The notes beneath the pieces were generated by a model. That model was given only the letters and a program-made list of their open reading frames with translations, did not search any database and was not told the DNA's origin. From Actinomycetota bacterium (GTDB taxonomy: Bacteria > Actinomycetota > Acidimicrobiia > Acidimicrobiales > Iamiaceae): DNA of 64,000 bases. Position numbers and translations under genes: made by a program. Below, one piece after another: positions 9,561-17,871 of this stretch (within the stretch, counting starts at the first letter, position 1; the number at the start of each line of letters is the position of its first letter). The stretch lies in the NCBI GenBank assembly GCA_016185275.1, contig JACPNX010000037.1, forward strand, positions 29,559 to 93,558, read 5' to 3'.

Positions 9561-10103
9561 TCAGCGTGCATCGGCGGTCGCCTTGAACTCGACCGGGATG
9601 CGCCCGACGGCGAAGTCCTTGCGCAGCGGGTGGCCGATCCAGTCCTCCGGCATGAGGATCCGGGTGAGATCGGGGTGCCCGTCGAAGCGGATGCCGAACA
9701 TGTCGAACACCTCGCGCTCGGCCGCCTCGGTGCCCGGGTGGACCGCGAACAGCGAGGGCAGGACGGGGTCGTCCTCGGGCACCTGGACCACGAGACGCAG
9801 GCGAGCCCGTTCGCGGTGGCTGAGGAGCACGACCACGACCTCGAAGCGCTCGGGCCGCACGCCTTCGGGCCGCGGTCGGTCCCCGAGGTTCTTCAGGTGG
9901 TCGACGGCGGTGACGTCGAGGCAGGCGATCCAGCCCTCGCCGCGCAGCGTGCGCACGAGATCGACGAGCTGGTCCCGGCCGGGGTGCGCCACCCGCTGGC
10001 CGCGTGCCGTGGTGACCGGTGCGCCGTGCAGCAGCTCGGGGCCGAGCTCGGGTTCGGGTTCAGGTGGCGCGACCCGCGACTCGGTCTCGCGTGCGTCGGC
10101 CAC
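9561..10103 (-). CDS. nuoC: NADH-quinone oxidoreductase subunit C
   Basis: NuoC is the 30-kDa-type hydrophilic subunit. The 180 residues include the conserved [12 protein letters not shown] strand and the signature [22 protein letters not shown], with [14 protein letters not shown] just after. The start is a GTG at 10101-10103, two bases after the nuoB stop. Much longer upstream reading in the same frame exists but lies inside nuoB and was discarded. NuoC and NuoD are separate here, not fused as in enterics. Confidence 0.94.
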   Translation of the reverse strand: MADARETESRVAPPEPEPELGPELLHGAPVTTARGQRVAHPGRDQLVDLVRTLRGEGWIACLDVTAVDHLKNLGDRPRPEGVRPERFEVVVVLLSHRERARLRLVVQVPEDDPVLPSLFAVHPGTEAAEREVFDMFGIRFDGHPDLTRILMPEDWIGHPLRKDFAVGRIPVEFKATADAR

Positions 10104-10105
10104 GG

Positions 10106-10693
10106 CTAGCGCCGCCCGGACACGGTGACGGTCTGCGACGTCGACTGGCCGTCGAGCAGCTCGACCACCCCGCCGGCGCCGGCGCCACGCTCGGACCGGC
10201 GGCGGGTGATCTCGCCCGCCACGATCTTTTCGTGCAGCGTCTGGATGGAGTGCATGAGCGTCTCCGGCCCGGGCGGGCATCCCGGCGAGTACACGTCGAC
10301 CGGCACGATCTGGTCGACGCCCTGCACGATCGCGTAGTTGTTGAACATGCCGCCGCTCGATGCGCACACGCCCATGGAGATGACCCACTTGGGTTCCATC
10401 ATCTGGTCGTAGATCTGGCGCAGGACCGGCGCCATCTTCTGCGACACCCGGCCGGCCACGATCATCAGGTCCGCTTGGCGCGGCGAGGCTCGGAACACCT
10501 CCATGCCGAAGCGGGCCATGTCGTAGTGGGGTCCGCCGGTGGCCATCATCTCGAGCGCGCAGCAGGCCAGGCCGAAGGTGGCCGGCCACATCGACTTGGC
10601 GCGCGACCACTTGACGAGGTCCTCGAGCTTGCCCGTGACCAGGTTGTGGTCCAGGGCCGCGAGGCCTTCGTCCGGCATGTCCCGCAGGCCCAT
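10106..10693 (-). CDS. nuoB: NADH-quinone oxidoreductase subunit B
   Basis: NuoB carries the terminal cluster N2 that reduces menaquinone. The cluster signature is seen as [11 protein letters not shown] (tandem Cys), followed by [16 protein letters not shown] and [11 protein letters not shown]. Length is 195 residues. The ATG at 10691-10693 overlaps the nuoA stop (ATGA). The ~35 C-terminal residues are Gly/Ser rich and variable in the family. Confidence 0.96.
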   Translation of the reverse strand: MGLRDMPDEGLAALDHNLVTGKLEDLVKWSRAKSMWPATFGLACCALEMMATGGPHYDMARFGMEVFRASPRQADLMIVAGRVSQKMAPVLRQIYDQMMEPKWVISMGVCASSGGMFNNYAIVQGVDQIVPVDVYSPGCPPGPETLMHSIQTLHEKIVAGEITRRRSERGAGAGGVVELLDGQSTSQTVTVSGRR

Positions 10694-11166
10694 CAGGCGG
10701 CTTCCCGGTCGGGGCCCTCGCGACCGTCGAGACCCACGCGGCGGACCGTCGTGTCGGCCGTGCGGGCCGCGCTGACCGACCCCTGGGGTCGGGCGGCGAC
10801 GAGACCCTTGGCCGGGCCCCAGTCGAGTGCGCCGTTGGCCACGAGGTAGACGAACGAGGCGAACACGGCGACCGCGAAGACCAGCACCTCGACGAGGCCG
10901 AACCCGCCGAGCTGCCGGTAGATCACTGCGTACGGATACAAGAAGATGATCTCGATGTCGAACACGACGAAGATCATGGCGATCAGGTAGAAGCGGACCG
11001 GGAAGCGCTCGGGCGGCTCGCGTCCCGGCACGATGCCGCACTCGTACGGCGCCTCCTTCGCCCGCGTAGGGAGCTTGGGGGCGAGCAGCCGTGAGGCGAC
11101 GAAGCTGATCGCGGCGAAGAGGGCGGCGAGGACGAGCAGGGCGAAGACCGGGAGGTACTGGGCCAT
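10693..11166 (-). CDS. nuoA: NADH-quinone oxidoreductase subunit A
   Basis: NuoA is a three-helix membrane subunit. The conserved loop [13 protein letters not shown] (with the Cys characteristic of the family) and [20 protein letters not shown] are both present. Length is 157 residues, with an extended C-terminal tail after the third helix. The ATG is at 11164-11166. It opens the nuo part of the respiratory run, 64 bases after a membrane protein gene linked to the cytochrome cluster. Confidence 0.95.
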   Translation of the reverse strand: MAQYLPVFALLVLAALFAAISFVASRLLAPKLPTRAKEAPYECGIVPGREPPERFPVRFYLIAMIFVVFDIEIIFLYPYAVIYRQLGGFGLVEVLVFAVAVFASFVYLVANGALDWGPAKGLVAARPQGSVSAARTADTTVRRVGLDGREGPDREAA

Positions 11167-11230
11167 CAGGGCCGGCCCCTACCCGAGCGGGCCGCCCCCA
11201 CCCGGACGCGCGGGTGCGAGGCGGGCGCGG

Positions 11231-12184
11231 TCATGCCGTCGCCAGCGCGGCGCGGGCCTGCGCGACGCGCTTGTCGCGACGGTGCAGCGTGAGGCAGCCG
11301 ATGGCGAACAGCAGGCCCGCCACGAGCGCGGTGATCACCGACGTGAGGCGGCGCGCACCGAGGTTGCGCACCATGACGACGGAGATCACCGGCTGGCTGG
11401 GATCGGCGACCGGCAGCGGTGGAGGCTGGCCGGCGATGGTCTCCTGCGGGACGACGCCGCGCAGCTGCACGACGCCGTAGTGGGTCGGGTTGCCGAGCGG
11501 CCAGGTGACGATCCGCTTGATCTTGAACCAGGCCCGCTTCAGGCAGCCGGAGGAGAACGGGTTCGCGCACGTGACCTGGGGCCGGCGCGACTTGCCGCCC
11601 TTGGTGAACGCCTCGAGCACGACGAAGTCCGTCGAGGTCTGGTACTGCTTGCCCACGTCCACGACGTACGCGGAGGCGGTGGCCACGGCCTCGCCGTTCT
11701 GCGGATCGGAGGTCGGCAGGAGCCGCCAACCGCCGCCGATCTTGAGCTGCGACTCGATCGACGGCTTGGCGCCGAGCAGGTCGCCCAGGTTCGGGCGCTT
11801 CAGCCCCGGGCCCTGGGGGAACTGGCGCTGGAGGACGGGGTCGGCGGCGAGCAGCTTGGCCGGATCCGGGAGCCGGTCGGGCTCGGGGACCGACCGCGCC
11901 ACCGGCAGGTTGGCCTGGCGCAGGTCGCCGAGGTTCACCTCTTCGACGACCCACTTCGGGTCGGGCCCCCGCTTGCCGATCCCGTAGATGCTCCAGATGA
12001 TCGCCATCAGGAAGATCCAGCCGAAGAGCGCGGTGAGGGCGAGCAGGAAGCCGAGCCGGGGGCCGCTGTTGGTGGCCAGGAGCAGGTAGACGGAGCCGCA
12101 CAGCACCAGGACCCCGACCGCGACGACGAGGATGCCCCGAAAGCCCGGGTCCCAGGAGATGGCCGCCAACATGAGGTGCGACAT
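11231..12184 (-). CDS. Membrane protein of unknown function in the cytochrome bc/nuo operon
   Basis: I do not recognise this 317-residue protein. Two N-terminal transmembrane helices (about 18-38 and 45-67) are followed by a ~190-residue soluble region and one C-terminal helix (about 275-297). The soluble part contains two Cys (CANPFSSGC) that could form a disulfide outside the membrane. No heme or metal motif is seen. The gene lies between the diheme cytochrome c (3 bases away) and nuoA, in the same direction. It is therefore a candidate accessory subunit or assembly factor of the bc complex or of a bc-complex I supercomplex; this is inference from position. Confidence 0.75.
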   Translation of the reverse strand: MSHLMLAAISWDPGFRGILVVAVGVLVLCGSVYLLLATNSGPRLGFLLALTALFGWIFLMAIIWSIYGIGKRGPDPKWVVEEVNLGDLRQANLPVARSVPEPDRLPDPAKLLAADPVLQRQFPQGPGLKRPNLGDLLGAKPSIESQLKIGGGWRLLPTSDPQNGEAVATASAYVVDVGKQYQTSTDFVVLEAFTKGGKSRRPQVTCANPFSSGCLKRAWFKIKRIVTWPLGNPTHYGVVQLRGVVPQETIAGQPPPLPVADPSQPVISVVMVRNLGARRLTSVITALVAGLLFAIGCLTLHRRDKRVAQARAALATA

Positions 12185-12187
12185 GCG

Positions 12188-13315
12188 CTAGAGGCTCCGC
12201 TCGTATCGGACGATGGCTTCCACCTGCTGCTTGGTGAGCATGCCGCCCACCTTGACCGGATCAGAGGCGTCCTTCTTGTTGACGCCGACCTCGAGCGGGT
12301 TGTCCGCCTTCTCCTCGGGCGTGGAGCAGAACCCGGGCATGCGTCCCGAGCCCTGGCCCTGGCGGCCGTAGAGCTTGCCCTCGTCGGAGCCCGAGCACAC
12401 GAAGTCGACCTGCTGGTTGAAGCCCAGGATGGTCCCGGGGAACTGGCGCACCGCGTCCCCGCCACGCAGGTTCGGCCCCATCGCACCGCTGCCGTCGGCC
12501 GCCTTGTCGCCGTACGACCAGCCTTGGGTGTGGCAGCGGGCGCAGGCGTACGCGCCGCCCGCGAAGTTCGAGTAGTAGCCGAGGTTGAACAGAGCCTCGC
12601 CCTCCGACCCGTAGGGCTTGCCCGCCTTCTTGGCCAGGTCCATCTCCTGCTGGAGCCCGGCCAGCACCTCCTTCTGCGCCTGCTTGGGAGTCAGCTGGAT
12701 GCTCTGCAGGTAGTCGATGAGGTTCTGGAGCTGCTGGTCGTTGAGCGGCCCACCACCCTTGAGACCCCAGGCGGGCATCGGCGAGAACGGCCGGCCGTAG
12801 GTGAGGATGTAGCGGACCTCGTCGCGGCTGTACCGCAGCAGCACCGTGTTCAGCGCGGGCGCCTTCCACTTCACCTGGCGCACGAACTGCCCGTTGGCGT
12901 CGGTGATCGTGTAGTCGACCTGGGATCCCTGCGCCTGGAGGCCGCCGTGGCAGAAGGCGCAGTTGAAGCCGCCGTTGGACGTCGTGTCGAACATGGCCTT
13001 GCCACGGGAGTCGAAGCGCCGGCCGAACTCGGCCACCGCTCCGCTCTGGCGCCCCGGCTCGGCCAGCCAGTACAGCGGCAGGCCGACGGCGAGCACGAAG
13101 ATGCCAAGCAGCCCGAGCGTCAGCGTCCGGTCGAGCTTGCGTCCCTCGAGCTCCTCGTCGGACACGTAGGGCTTGCGGTTCGGGGCCAGCTCGATCTCGG
13201 AGCCGACCTCGGCCCGACCGGCCCGCACGTTCAAGAACGCGTAGGCGACGGCCACCACCACGGTGATGAAGAGGATGACGACGCCGACCGCCGCCTGGGA
13301 TGTCGCCAGGATCAC
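12188..13315 (-). CDS. Membrane-bound diheme cytochrome c of the bc complex
   Basis: The 375-residue protein has two N-terminal transmembrane helices (about 9-29 and 66-84) and two c-type heme sites: CAFCH at 119-123 and CARCH at 258-262. Candidate Met ligands lie after each, for example in FSPMPAWG. It fits the diheme c-type subunit that takes electrons from the Rieske protein in Gram-positive bc complexes, though the arrangement differs from actinobacterial QcrC. The GTG at 13313-13315 overlaps the Rieske stop (GTGA). Confidence 0.85.
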   Translation of the reverse strand: MILATSQAAVGVVILFITVVVAVAYAFLNVRAGRAEVGSEIELAPNRKPYVSDEELEGRKLDRTLTLGLLGIFVLAVGLPLYWLAEPGRQSGAVAEFGRRFDSRGKAMFDTTSNGGFNCAFCHGGLQAQGSQVDYTITDANGQFVRQVKWKAPALNTVLLRYSRDEVRYILTYGRPFSPMPAWGLKGGGPLNDQQLQNLIDYLQSIQLTPKQAQKEVLAGLQQEMDLAKKAGKPYGSEGEALFNLGYYSNFAGGAYACARCHTQGWSYGDKAADGSGAMGPNLRGGDAVRQFPGTILGFNQQVDFVCSGSDEGKLYGRQGQGSGRMPGFCSTPEEKADNPLEVGVNKKDASDPVKVGGMLTKQQVEAIVRYERSL

Positions 13316-14184
13316 TTCTTCTCGCCTCCGGCGGAGGAGATGCAGTGGGGACCCTCGGCCTCCTGGCCCGTCGTGTTCGTCCCGATCGGCGGACCGAGGA
13401 TGATCAGGCCGGTGTTGACCACGAAGTTGCCGCCGGCGTCGACCGACATGGCGAAGCGGTCGAGGCCCCGAGGCGCGGGCCCGCCCTTCTTCTCGCCGAC
13501 CCGGTTGTACTGCGAACCGTGGCACGGGCACTCGAACCATTGCGACGTGGCGCACGACGGCACCCGGCAACCCAGGTGCACGCACTTCTGGTAGAGGGCG
13601 ATGAGGCCCTTCTCCATTCCGGCCAGCTCTGAGGGCGAATAGGTGTTGCGCGCCTTGCTCAACGCGGAGGCGGGGTACTCGGTCACCCACATGCGTCCTT
13701 CGGGCACGTAGTAGAAGCCCTTGTTCTGTGCGATCTGAGTCTTGATGTCGGCGATCTTGCCCACCTTGATGGTCGACCCGAAGCCGCCGCGCACCTGGGG
13801 CCAGAGGAAGGCGAGCACGGCGGCACCGAAGCCGGAGAGCCCGAACAGCATTCCGGTGACGATCCCGCGGTTCAGGAACTGGCGGCGGTTGACGCCGAGC
13901 TGCTCGGGGTCGGGCGGTGACCATGCGACGGGGGCGCCGGCCCCCACGGTGGCGAGCTCGCGGCTCGGCTCGCGCCGCTCCAGCGCGACCGACCGCTCCA
14001 GCTCGCGCCCGCTGACCGCTTGGGGTGCGACCTGGCCGCGGCGCTCGTTGGACCGGTCGCGCGCGACCGTCTCACGGGAGAGGTAACCCACGGCGCGCTC
14101 GGTGTCACGGCGGCGCAGGTTGACGAACACGGCAGCCACCGCGAGAAGGACCAGAACGATTGCAGCAAGGACGACGACAGCCAT
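13312..14184 (-). CDS. qcrA: Rieske [2Fe-2S] subunit of the cytochrome bc complex
   Basis: This subunit accepts electrons from menaquinol at the outer face. Cluster ligands are clear: CVHLGC (C201, H203) and CPCHGS (C219, H222), with C206 and C221 placed for the usual disulfide. There are two hydrophobic segments: residues 2-22, and about 106-128 preceded by NRRQFL (twin-arginine at 100-101), consistent with Tat export of the folded domain. I chose the ATG at 14182-14184 because GGAGG lies 8 bases upstream; an earlier in-frame start lacks this. Length is 290 residues. Confidence 0.93.
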   Translation of the reverse strand: MAVVVLAAIVLVLLAVAAVFVNLRRRDTERAVGYLSRETVARDRSNERRGQVAPQAVSGRELERSVALERREPSRELATVGAGAPVAWSPPDPEQLGVNRRQFLNRGIVTGMLFGLSGFGAAVLAFLWPQVRGGFGSTIKVGKIADIKTQIAQNKGFYYVPEGRMWVTEYPASALSKARNTYSPSELAGMEKGLIALYQKCVHLGCRVPSCATSQWFECPCHGSQYNRVGEKKGGPAPRGLDRFAMSVDAGGNFVVNTGLIILGPPIGTNTTGQEAEGPHCISSAGGEKK

Positions 14185-14195
14185 GTGACTGCCTC

Positions 14196-14996
14196 CTACA
14201 GATCGAAGAACAGGCCGCTCTGCCACGGGAACACGAAGTTGAACCCGGGTCCGCGGAAGAACGAGCCGATGATGACGAGGACCGCCCAGAACATCAGGAA
14301 CACCGTGAATATGGAGATCGCGAACTTCCGGTCTTCAGGCTTGTTGCTCGGGTTCCGGTCGGTGTACGGGGCGAGGATGAGGGCGAACAGCCCGATGCCC
14401 GGGATGGTCACGCCGGCGACCATCGGGTGGAACATCGTGAGCAGCTCCTGGAGGCCGAGGAAGTACCACGGGGCCTTGGAGGGGTTGGGCGTCAGGTTCG
14501 GGTTGGCCAGCACCTGGAGCGGAGCGTTCACGAAGATCGAGAAGACGAGCAGGAAGGCCAGGCACAGCAGTGAGGCCACGAACTCGATGGCCAGCAGGTG
14601 GGGCCACACGTGGACCTTGTCCTGCGGGGTGGCCTTCACGTCCTGGATCGAGCCCGACTTGACGACGGTCAGGAGCCGCTGCGTGTGCCCCCCGGGACCG
14701 GCCGCCACGGGAGGAGCGGCGGTGGCCACCGCAGTGGCCGTACCTCCTGCCGCCGCGGCCGCAGGCGCGGCGGTGGTGACGCCGCCCCCTTCGTCGCCGC
14801 CGCCCGACGCCTTCTCGCGGGCCTTGCGGGCTCGCTCGAGCAGGTGCGCGGGGATCTTGCTCTCCGCCTCGCCGCCGCCTGACCCGCCCTCGGGCGCCGC
14901 CGGCGCCGGGGCGTCGCCGCTCGAGGCGGCCGCACCGGCCGCCTTCTTGCGGGCCTCCTCGGCCCGCTTCCTGAGGTGCTCTGGGATCTCTGTCAT
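14196..14996 (-). CDS. petD: Cytochrome b subunit-IV-like protein with IPEHL-type N-terminus
   Basis: The C-terminal half matches the subunit IV / C-terminal part of cytochrome b, with about three helices and the quinol-site region KAPWYFLGLQELLTMF followed by HPMVAG. The first ~100 residues are a soluble extension that starts MTEIPEHLRKRAEEARKK. It repeats the motif as KIPAHLLERARKARE near residues 47-61, then becomes Ala/Gly/Pro rich. The same opening motif occurs in the cytochrome c at 16945. Length is 266 residues. It lies directly after the b6-like gene, as in split b6/IV complexes. Confidence 0.88.
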   Translation of the reverse strand: MTEIPEHLRKRAEEARKKAAGAAASSGDAPAPAAPEGGSGGGEAESKIPAHLLERARKAREKASGGGDEGGGVTTAAPAAAAAGGTATAVATAAPPVAAGPGGHTQRLLTVVKSGSIQDVKATPQDKVHVWPHLLAIEFVASLLCLAFLLVFSIFVNAPLQVLANPNLTPNPSKAPWYFLGLQELLTMFHPMVAGVTIPGIGLFALILAPYTDRNPSNKPEDRKFAISIFTVFLMFWAVLVIIGSFFRGPGFNFVFPWQSGLFFDL

Positions 14997-15015
14997 CGGT
15001 CGATCAGCCTCGCTC

Positions 15016-15798
15016 CTACAGCGGACCCGAGATGCCGCCGTCCTTGCGGACTCGCCAGAAGTGCACCGCCATGAAGATGACGATGACGAAGGGCAGCATC
15101 AAGACGTGGAGGACGTACCAACGCAGCAGGGTATCGGTGCCTATCTCCGCGCCTCCGAGCAGGGCGAAGCGCACCTGGTTCCCGAACACCGGCGTGTACC
15201 CCATCATGTTGGTGCCCACCGTGACGGCCCACAGCGCCAGCTGGTCCCACGGCAGCAGGTAGCCGGTGAAGGACAGGAGCAGGGTGAGCGTGAGGAGGAT
15301 CACGCCGATCACCCAGTTGAACTCCCGCGGCGGCTTGTAGGCCCCGTGGTAGAAGACGCGGGCCATGTGCAGGAACACCGACAGGACCATCAGGTGCGCG
15401 GCCCAGCGGTGCATGTTGCGCACCAGCAGGCCGAAGGCCACGGAGGTCTGCAGCCGGTAGATGTCGTTCCAGGCCGACGTGGCTTCCGGCCGGTAGAAGA
15501 ACATCAGGAAGATGCCGGTCACCGTCAGCAGGATGAACAGGAAGAAGCTGAGGCCACCGAGGCACAGCGTGTAGCTCACCTTGACCGCGTGGCGCTTCAC
15601 CTTGACCGGGTGCAGGTGGTACAGCACCGAGTTCATGATCACGTACGAGCGGTTGCGGGGGCTGTCCGTGTAGCCCTTCCGGAAGATCGACCCGGGGCGG
15701 AAGATCGAGCCCCATGCCTGCGAGCCCTGGACCCGGTCGGTCAGCTCGGCCAGCTTCTGAGCCGGACCGCCACCCTTGCCCTCCATCGCCTTCGCCAC
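15016..15798 (-). CDS. petB: Cytochrome b6-like diheme subunit
   Basis: This is the N-terminal, heme-carrying half of cytochrome b, encoded separately as in b6-type complexes. Four helices hold the b-heme ligands H130 and H144 (14 apart) and H231 and H246 (15 apart). The second spacing is that of cytochrome b6, not mitochondrial cytochrome b. C79 in TLCLGG aligns by eye with the Cys that covalently binds the extra heme c' (cn) in b6 proteins. Start is the GTG at 15796-15798 with GGAG upstream. Length is 260 residues; the ~60 N-terminal residues are extra. Confidence 0.92.
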   Translation of the reverse strand: MAKAMEGKGGGPAQKLAELTDRVQGSQAWGSIFRPGSIFRKGYTDSPRNRSYVIMNSVLYHLHPVKVKRHAVKVSYTLCLGGLSFFLFILLTVTGIFLMFFYRPEATSAWNDIYRLQTSVAFGLLVRNMHRWAAHLMVLSVFLHMARVFYHGAYKPPREFNWVIGVILLTLTLLLSFTGYLLPWDQLALWAVTVGTNMMGYTPVFGNQVRFALLGGAEIGTDTLLRWYVLHVLMLPFVIVIFMAVHFWRVRKDGGISGPL

Positions 15799-15810
15799 AG
15801 GACTCCTCTC

Positions 15811-16227
15811 CTATCCGAGGCGCATGCCGTAGCCGTAGCCGTGCGTGTTCGTCCGCTGGTGGGCGTCACCATCGGCGGAGGGCACGCCCACCTTGCCGAG
15901 GATGATGACGCCCGTGGGGCAGCGGTCGACGCACAGCGCGCAACGGGTGCAGACGTCGTCGTCGATCAGGAAGACCACGTGGTCGCTCGGGTCGATCCCC
16001 GGCTGCTCCGTGCCGTCCGCTTCCGCGATGGCGCCGGGCGTGACCATGTGGATGCACTTCCATGGACAGATGTCGACACAGCCCTCGCACATGATGCACT
16101 CGGACTGGTCGATGTGGATGAACTGCTTCGGCTTGACCGCCTTCGCCAGGTAGTCGGCGTCGACCTCACGCAGGACGTAGTCGTCGCGGAACTCCGGCAG
16201 CGGCGGGTTCGCATCGGTACGGGCCAT
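15811..16227 (-). CDS. 2x[4Fe-4S] ferredoxin within the cytochrome bc operon
   Basis: The 138-residue protein has two complete cluster motifs: CIMCEGCVDICP (C44, C47, C50, C54) and CTRCALCVDRCP (C93, C96, C99, C103). The insert between them is acidic, and the C-terminus is Gly/Tyr rich (HGYGYGMRLG). It is soluble with no signal peptide, so it should act on the cytoplasmic side. It sits 12 bases before the cytochrome b6-like gene. A role in passing electrons to or from the bc complex is a position-based guess. Confidence 0.88.
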   Translation of the reverse strand: MARTDANPPLPEFRDDYVLREVDADYLAKAVKPKQFIHIDQSECIMCEGCVDICPWKCIHMVTPGAIAEADGTEQPGIDPSDHVVFLIDDDVCTRCALCVDRCPTGVIILGKVGVPSADGDAHQRTNTHGYGYGMRLG

Positions 16228-16701
16228 TCAGGCCTTCCTCGCCAGGGGACGCCCGTAGGCGGTGGTGCGCTCCTCGAGCGCCTTCTGGCGGCGCTGCGCG
16301 AGCTCACCCCGCCGCTGCCAGGTGCTCCAGAGGGTCACGTGGGCGCCGAGGAACAGCCCGTAGATCAGCACCGCCACGAGGTCGCGGATCGTCTGCTTGG
16401 AGACGTTGAACGGCACGTTGCGGAAGTCCATCAGGGTCTTGCCGCCGATGACCAGCTTGGCCGTGGACGCGGGTCCGACGAGATAGGCGTCGGAACGCCA
16501 CTTGAGGTCGTTGTCGGCCCAACTCAGCCACTGGTGGGCCACCACCCCGTAGGCCCAGAACATCGCGAAGAACACGAACGTCGCCGCGAACATGGCCTCG
16601 CCCCACGTGAGCGGCGTGCCGACCGGCCGGCGGCGCGCGTAGCGCATCACGGCCGCGACCATGAGGACGGCGAGCAGGAACGAGCTCACGAACGCGACCA
16701 T
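16228..16701 (-). CDS. Small membrane protein, first gene of the respiratory operon
   Basis: I do not recognise this 157-residue protein. Helices are predicted at about 2-20, 36-56 and 108-126. The region WAYGVVAHQWLSWADNDLKW between helices is rich in Trp and has one His. The C-terminus is strongly basic with a possible coiled helix (WQRRGELAQRRQKALEE), probably cytoplasmic. The ATG at 16699-16701 has the ribosome-binding site AGGAGGT (16711-16717 on the opposite strand). It ends where the ferredoxin starts. Position suggests a structural or assembly role in the bc complex. Confidence 0.8.
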   Translation of the reverse strand: MVAFVSSFLLAVLMVAAVMRYARRRPVGTPLTWGEAMFAATFVFFAMFWAYGVVAHQWLSWADNDLKWRSDAYLVGPASTAKLVIGGKTLMDFRNVPFNVSKQTIRDLVAVLIYGLFLGAHVTLWSTWQRRGELAQRRQKALEERTTAYGRPLARKA

Positions 16702-16717
16702 GGCAGCGACACCTCCT

Positions 16718-16733
16718 CGTGAAAGCTCTCACA
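16718..16733 (-). promoter_or_regulatory. Rex-type operator before the bc/nuo operon
   Basis: Read on the minus strand this 16-mer is TGTGAGAGCTTTCACG. It matches the Streptomyces-type Rex operator pattern (TGTGAACGCGTTCACA) at 11 of 16 positions, including both half-site cores TGTGA and TCAC. It lies directly next to the ribosome-binding site of the first gene, so a bound repressor would block transcription start or early elongation. rex itself is encoded at 35528-36322. Confidence 0.68.
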
Positions 16734-16748
16734 AAGACCGGCGATGAA

Positions 16749-16777
16749 TGAGGGAGCCGGACTGCTGCGCTCCCTCA
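16749..16777. promoter_or_regulatory. Perfect 9-base inverted repeat in the divergent respiratory promoter region
   Basis: TGAGGGAGC (16749-16757) and GCTCCCTCA (16769-16777) are perfect inverted repeats with an 11-base spacer. They lie just beyond the Rex-type site and between the divergent bc operon and cytochrome c genes. It could be a second operator or a 5' leader hairpin. The rest of the 243-base gap (16702-16944) shows only a weak TTGGTG/TAGGTT promoter-like pair near 16854-16884 reading plus. Confidence 0.5.
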
Positions 16778-16944
16778 GGGCACGGGTCTAGCACGGGCGC
16801 TTCGGCCGGAGCACATCAGCACTCGGGGGGTCGGAGCGGGTGCGACGGGCCGCTTGGTGAGCCTCTGCGCCGGCCGAGTAGGTTGCGCGGCGGTCACCCG
16901 TCGAGCCGCTCCGCCCAGCACCGGCCCCGTTCTGGAGGCATCCG

Positions 16945-17760
16945 TTGACCGAGATCCCCGAACACCTCCTCAAGCGCTCGAAGGCTCGCCGGGCTGCCAT
17001 GGGCCTTCCCGGCGGCGAGGGCGACGACGGAGGCGATGCGGCCGCGTCCGGCACCGGGGCCGCGCCCGCCGCGGCGGCGGCCGCTCCCCCGGCCGCCAAG
17101 GCGCCGGCGCGCGCCGAGCAGGCCCAGCCGGTCGCGCCAGCCGCTCCCCCGCCGCCCAAGCCGGTGCCGGCCTACGTGGCCGCCGCTCAACGCCGGCGGC
17201 GCATCCCGTACTGGGCCATGCCGGTCCTGGTCGCCCTTCCGGTGTGGGGCTTCATCTACTGGAACAGCGTGCAGGTGCCGACCACGACCGACGACGCGCT
17301 GACCACCGGCCAGTCGGTGTTCGGCAGCTGCTCGGGTTGCCACGGCGCCGCGGGCCAGGGAGGTACGGGAGCCAAGCTGGCGGGGGGTGAGGTCCTGAAG
17401 ACGTTCCCGGACCCCAAGGCGATGATGCAGTGGATCAACCTCGGGGCCGAGAAGTGGACCGGCAAGACGGGATCAGCGGCCAACGCCATCTACGGCGACC
17501 CCAAGCGCCCGGGCGGCCCCCACAACACGGCCACCCTGTCCGGCGAGGCCATGCCGGCCTTCCCCGATCTCTCCGCCGCGGAGCTGGCCGCGGTCACCCG
17601 CTACGTGCGCGAGACCCTGTCCGGCGCACCCGACGAGTCCGAGGTGATCACGCCCGAGCTGGCCCAGGAGGCGATCGACGACGCCCAGAAGGGCAAGCTT
17701 GTCTACAAGAACGAAAAGCCCGACCCCAAGCGGGTCAAGGCCTCGACCAAGGTCGGCTGA
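16945..17760 (+). CDS. Membrane-anchored monoheme cytochrome c with IPEHL-type N-terminus
   Basis: The protein starts at a TTG with GGAGG 6 bases upstream. It opens with MTEIPEHLLKRSKARRAA, almost the same as the subunit-IV-like protein. A 60-residue Ala/Pro linker follows, then one transmembrane helix (about 88-106) and an external cytochrome c domain with CSGCH at 129-133. A Met in GEAMPAFPDLS is a likely sixth ligand. Length is 271 residues. It is divergent from the bc operon and probably carries electrons from that complex to an oxidase. No other start with a good ribosome-binding site is seen. Confidence 0.88.
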   Translation: MTEIPEHLLKRSKARRAAMGLPGGEGDDGGDAAASGTGAAPAAAAAAPPAAKAPARAEQAQPVAPAAPPPPKPVPAYVAAAQRRRRIPYWAMPVLVALPVWGFIYWNSVQVPTTTDDALTTGQSVFGSCSGCHGAAGQGGTGAKLAGGEVLKTFPDPKAMMQWINLGAEKWTGKTGSAANAIYGDPKRPGGPHNTATLSGEAMPAFPDLSAAELAAVTRYVRETLSGAPDESEVITPELAQEAIDDAQKGKLVYKNEKPDPKRVKASTKVG

Positions 17761-17871
17761 GGCCGAGCGGGCCGGGGCGGGGCCGGGGCGGGCCTCGACG
17801 AGCCGGCTGCGCGCCGGGCGACCGATCGCGCCGGGTGGCCGGTTCGGCCGGCCAGGCAGCACACTGACCCG

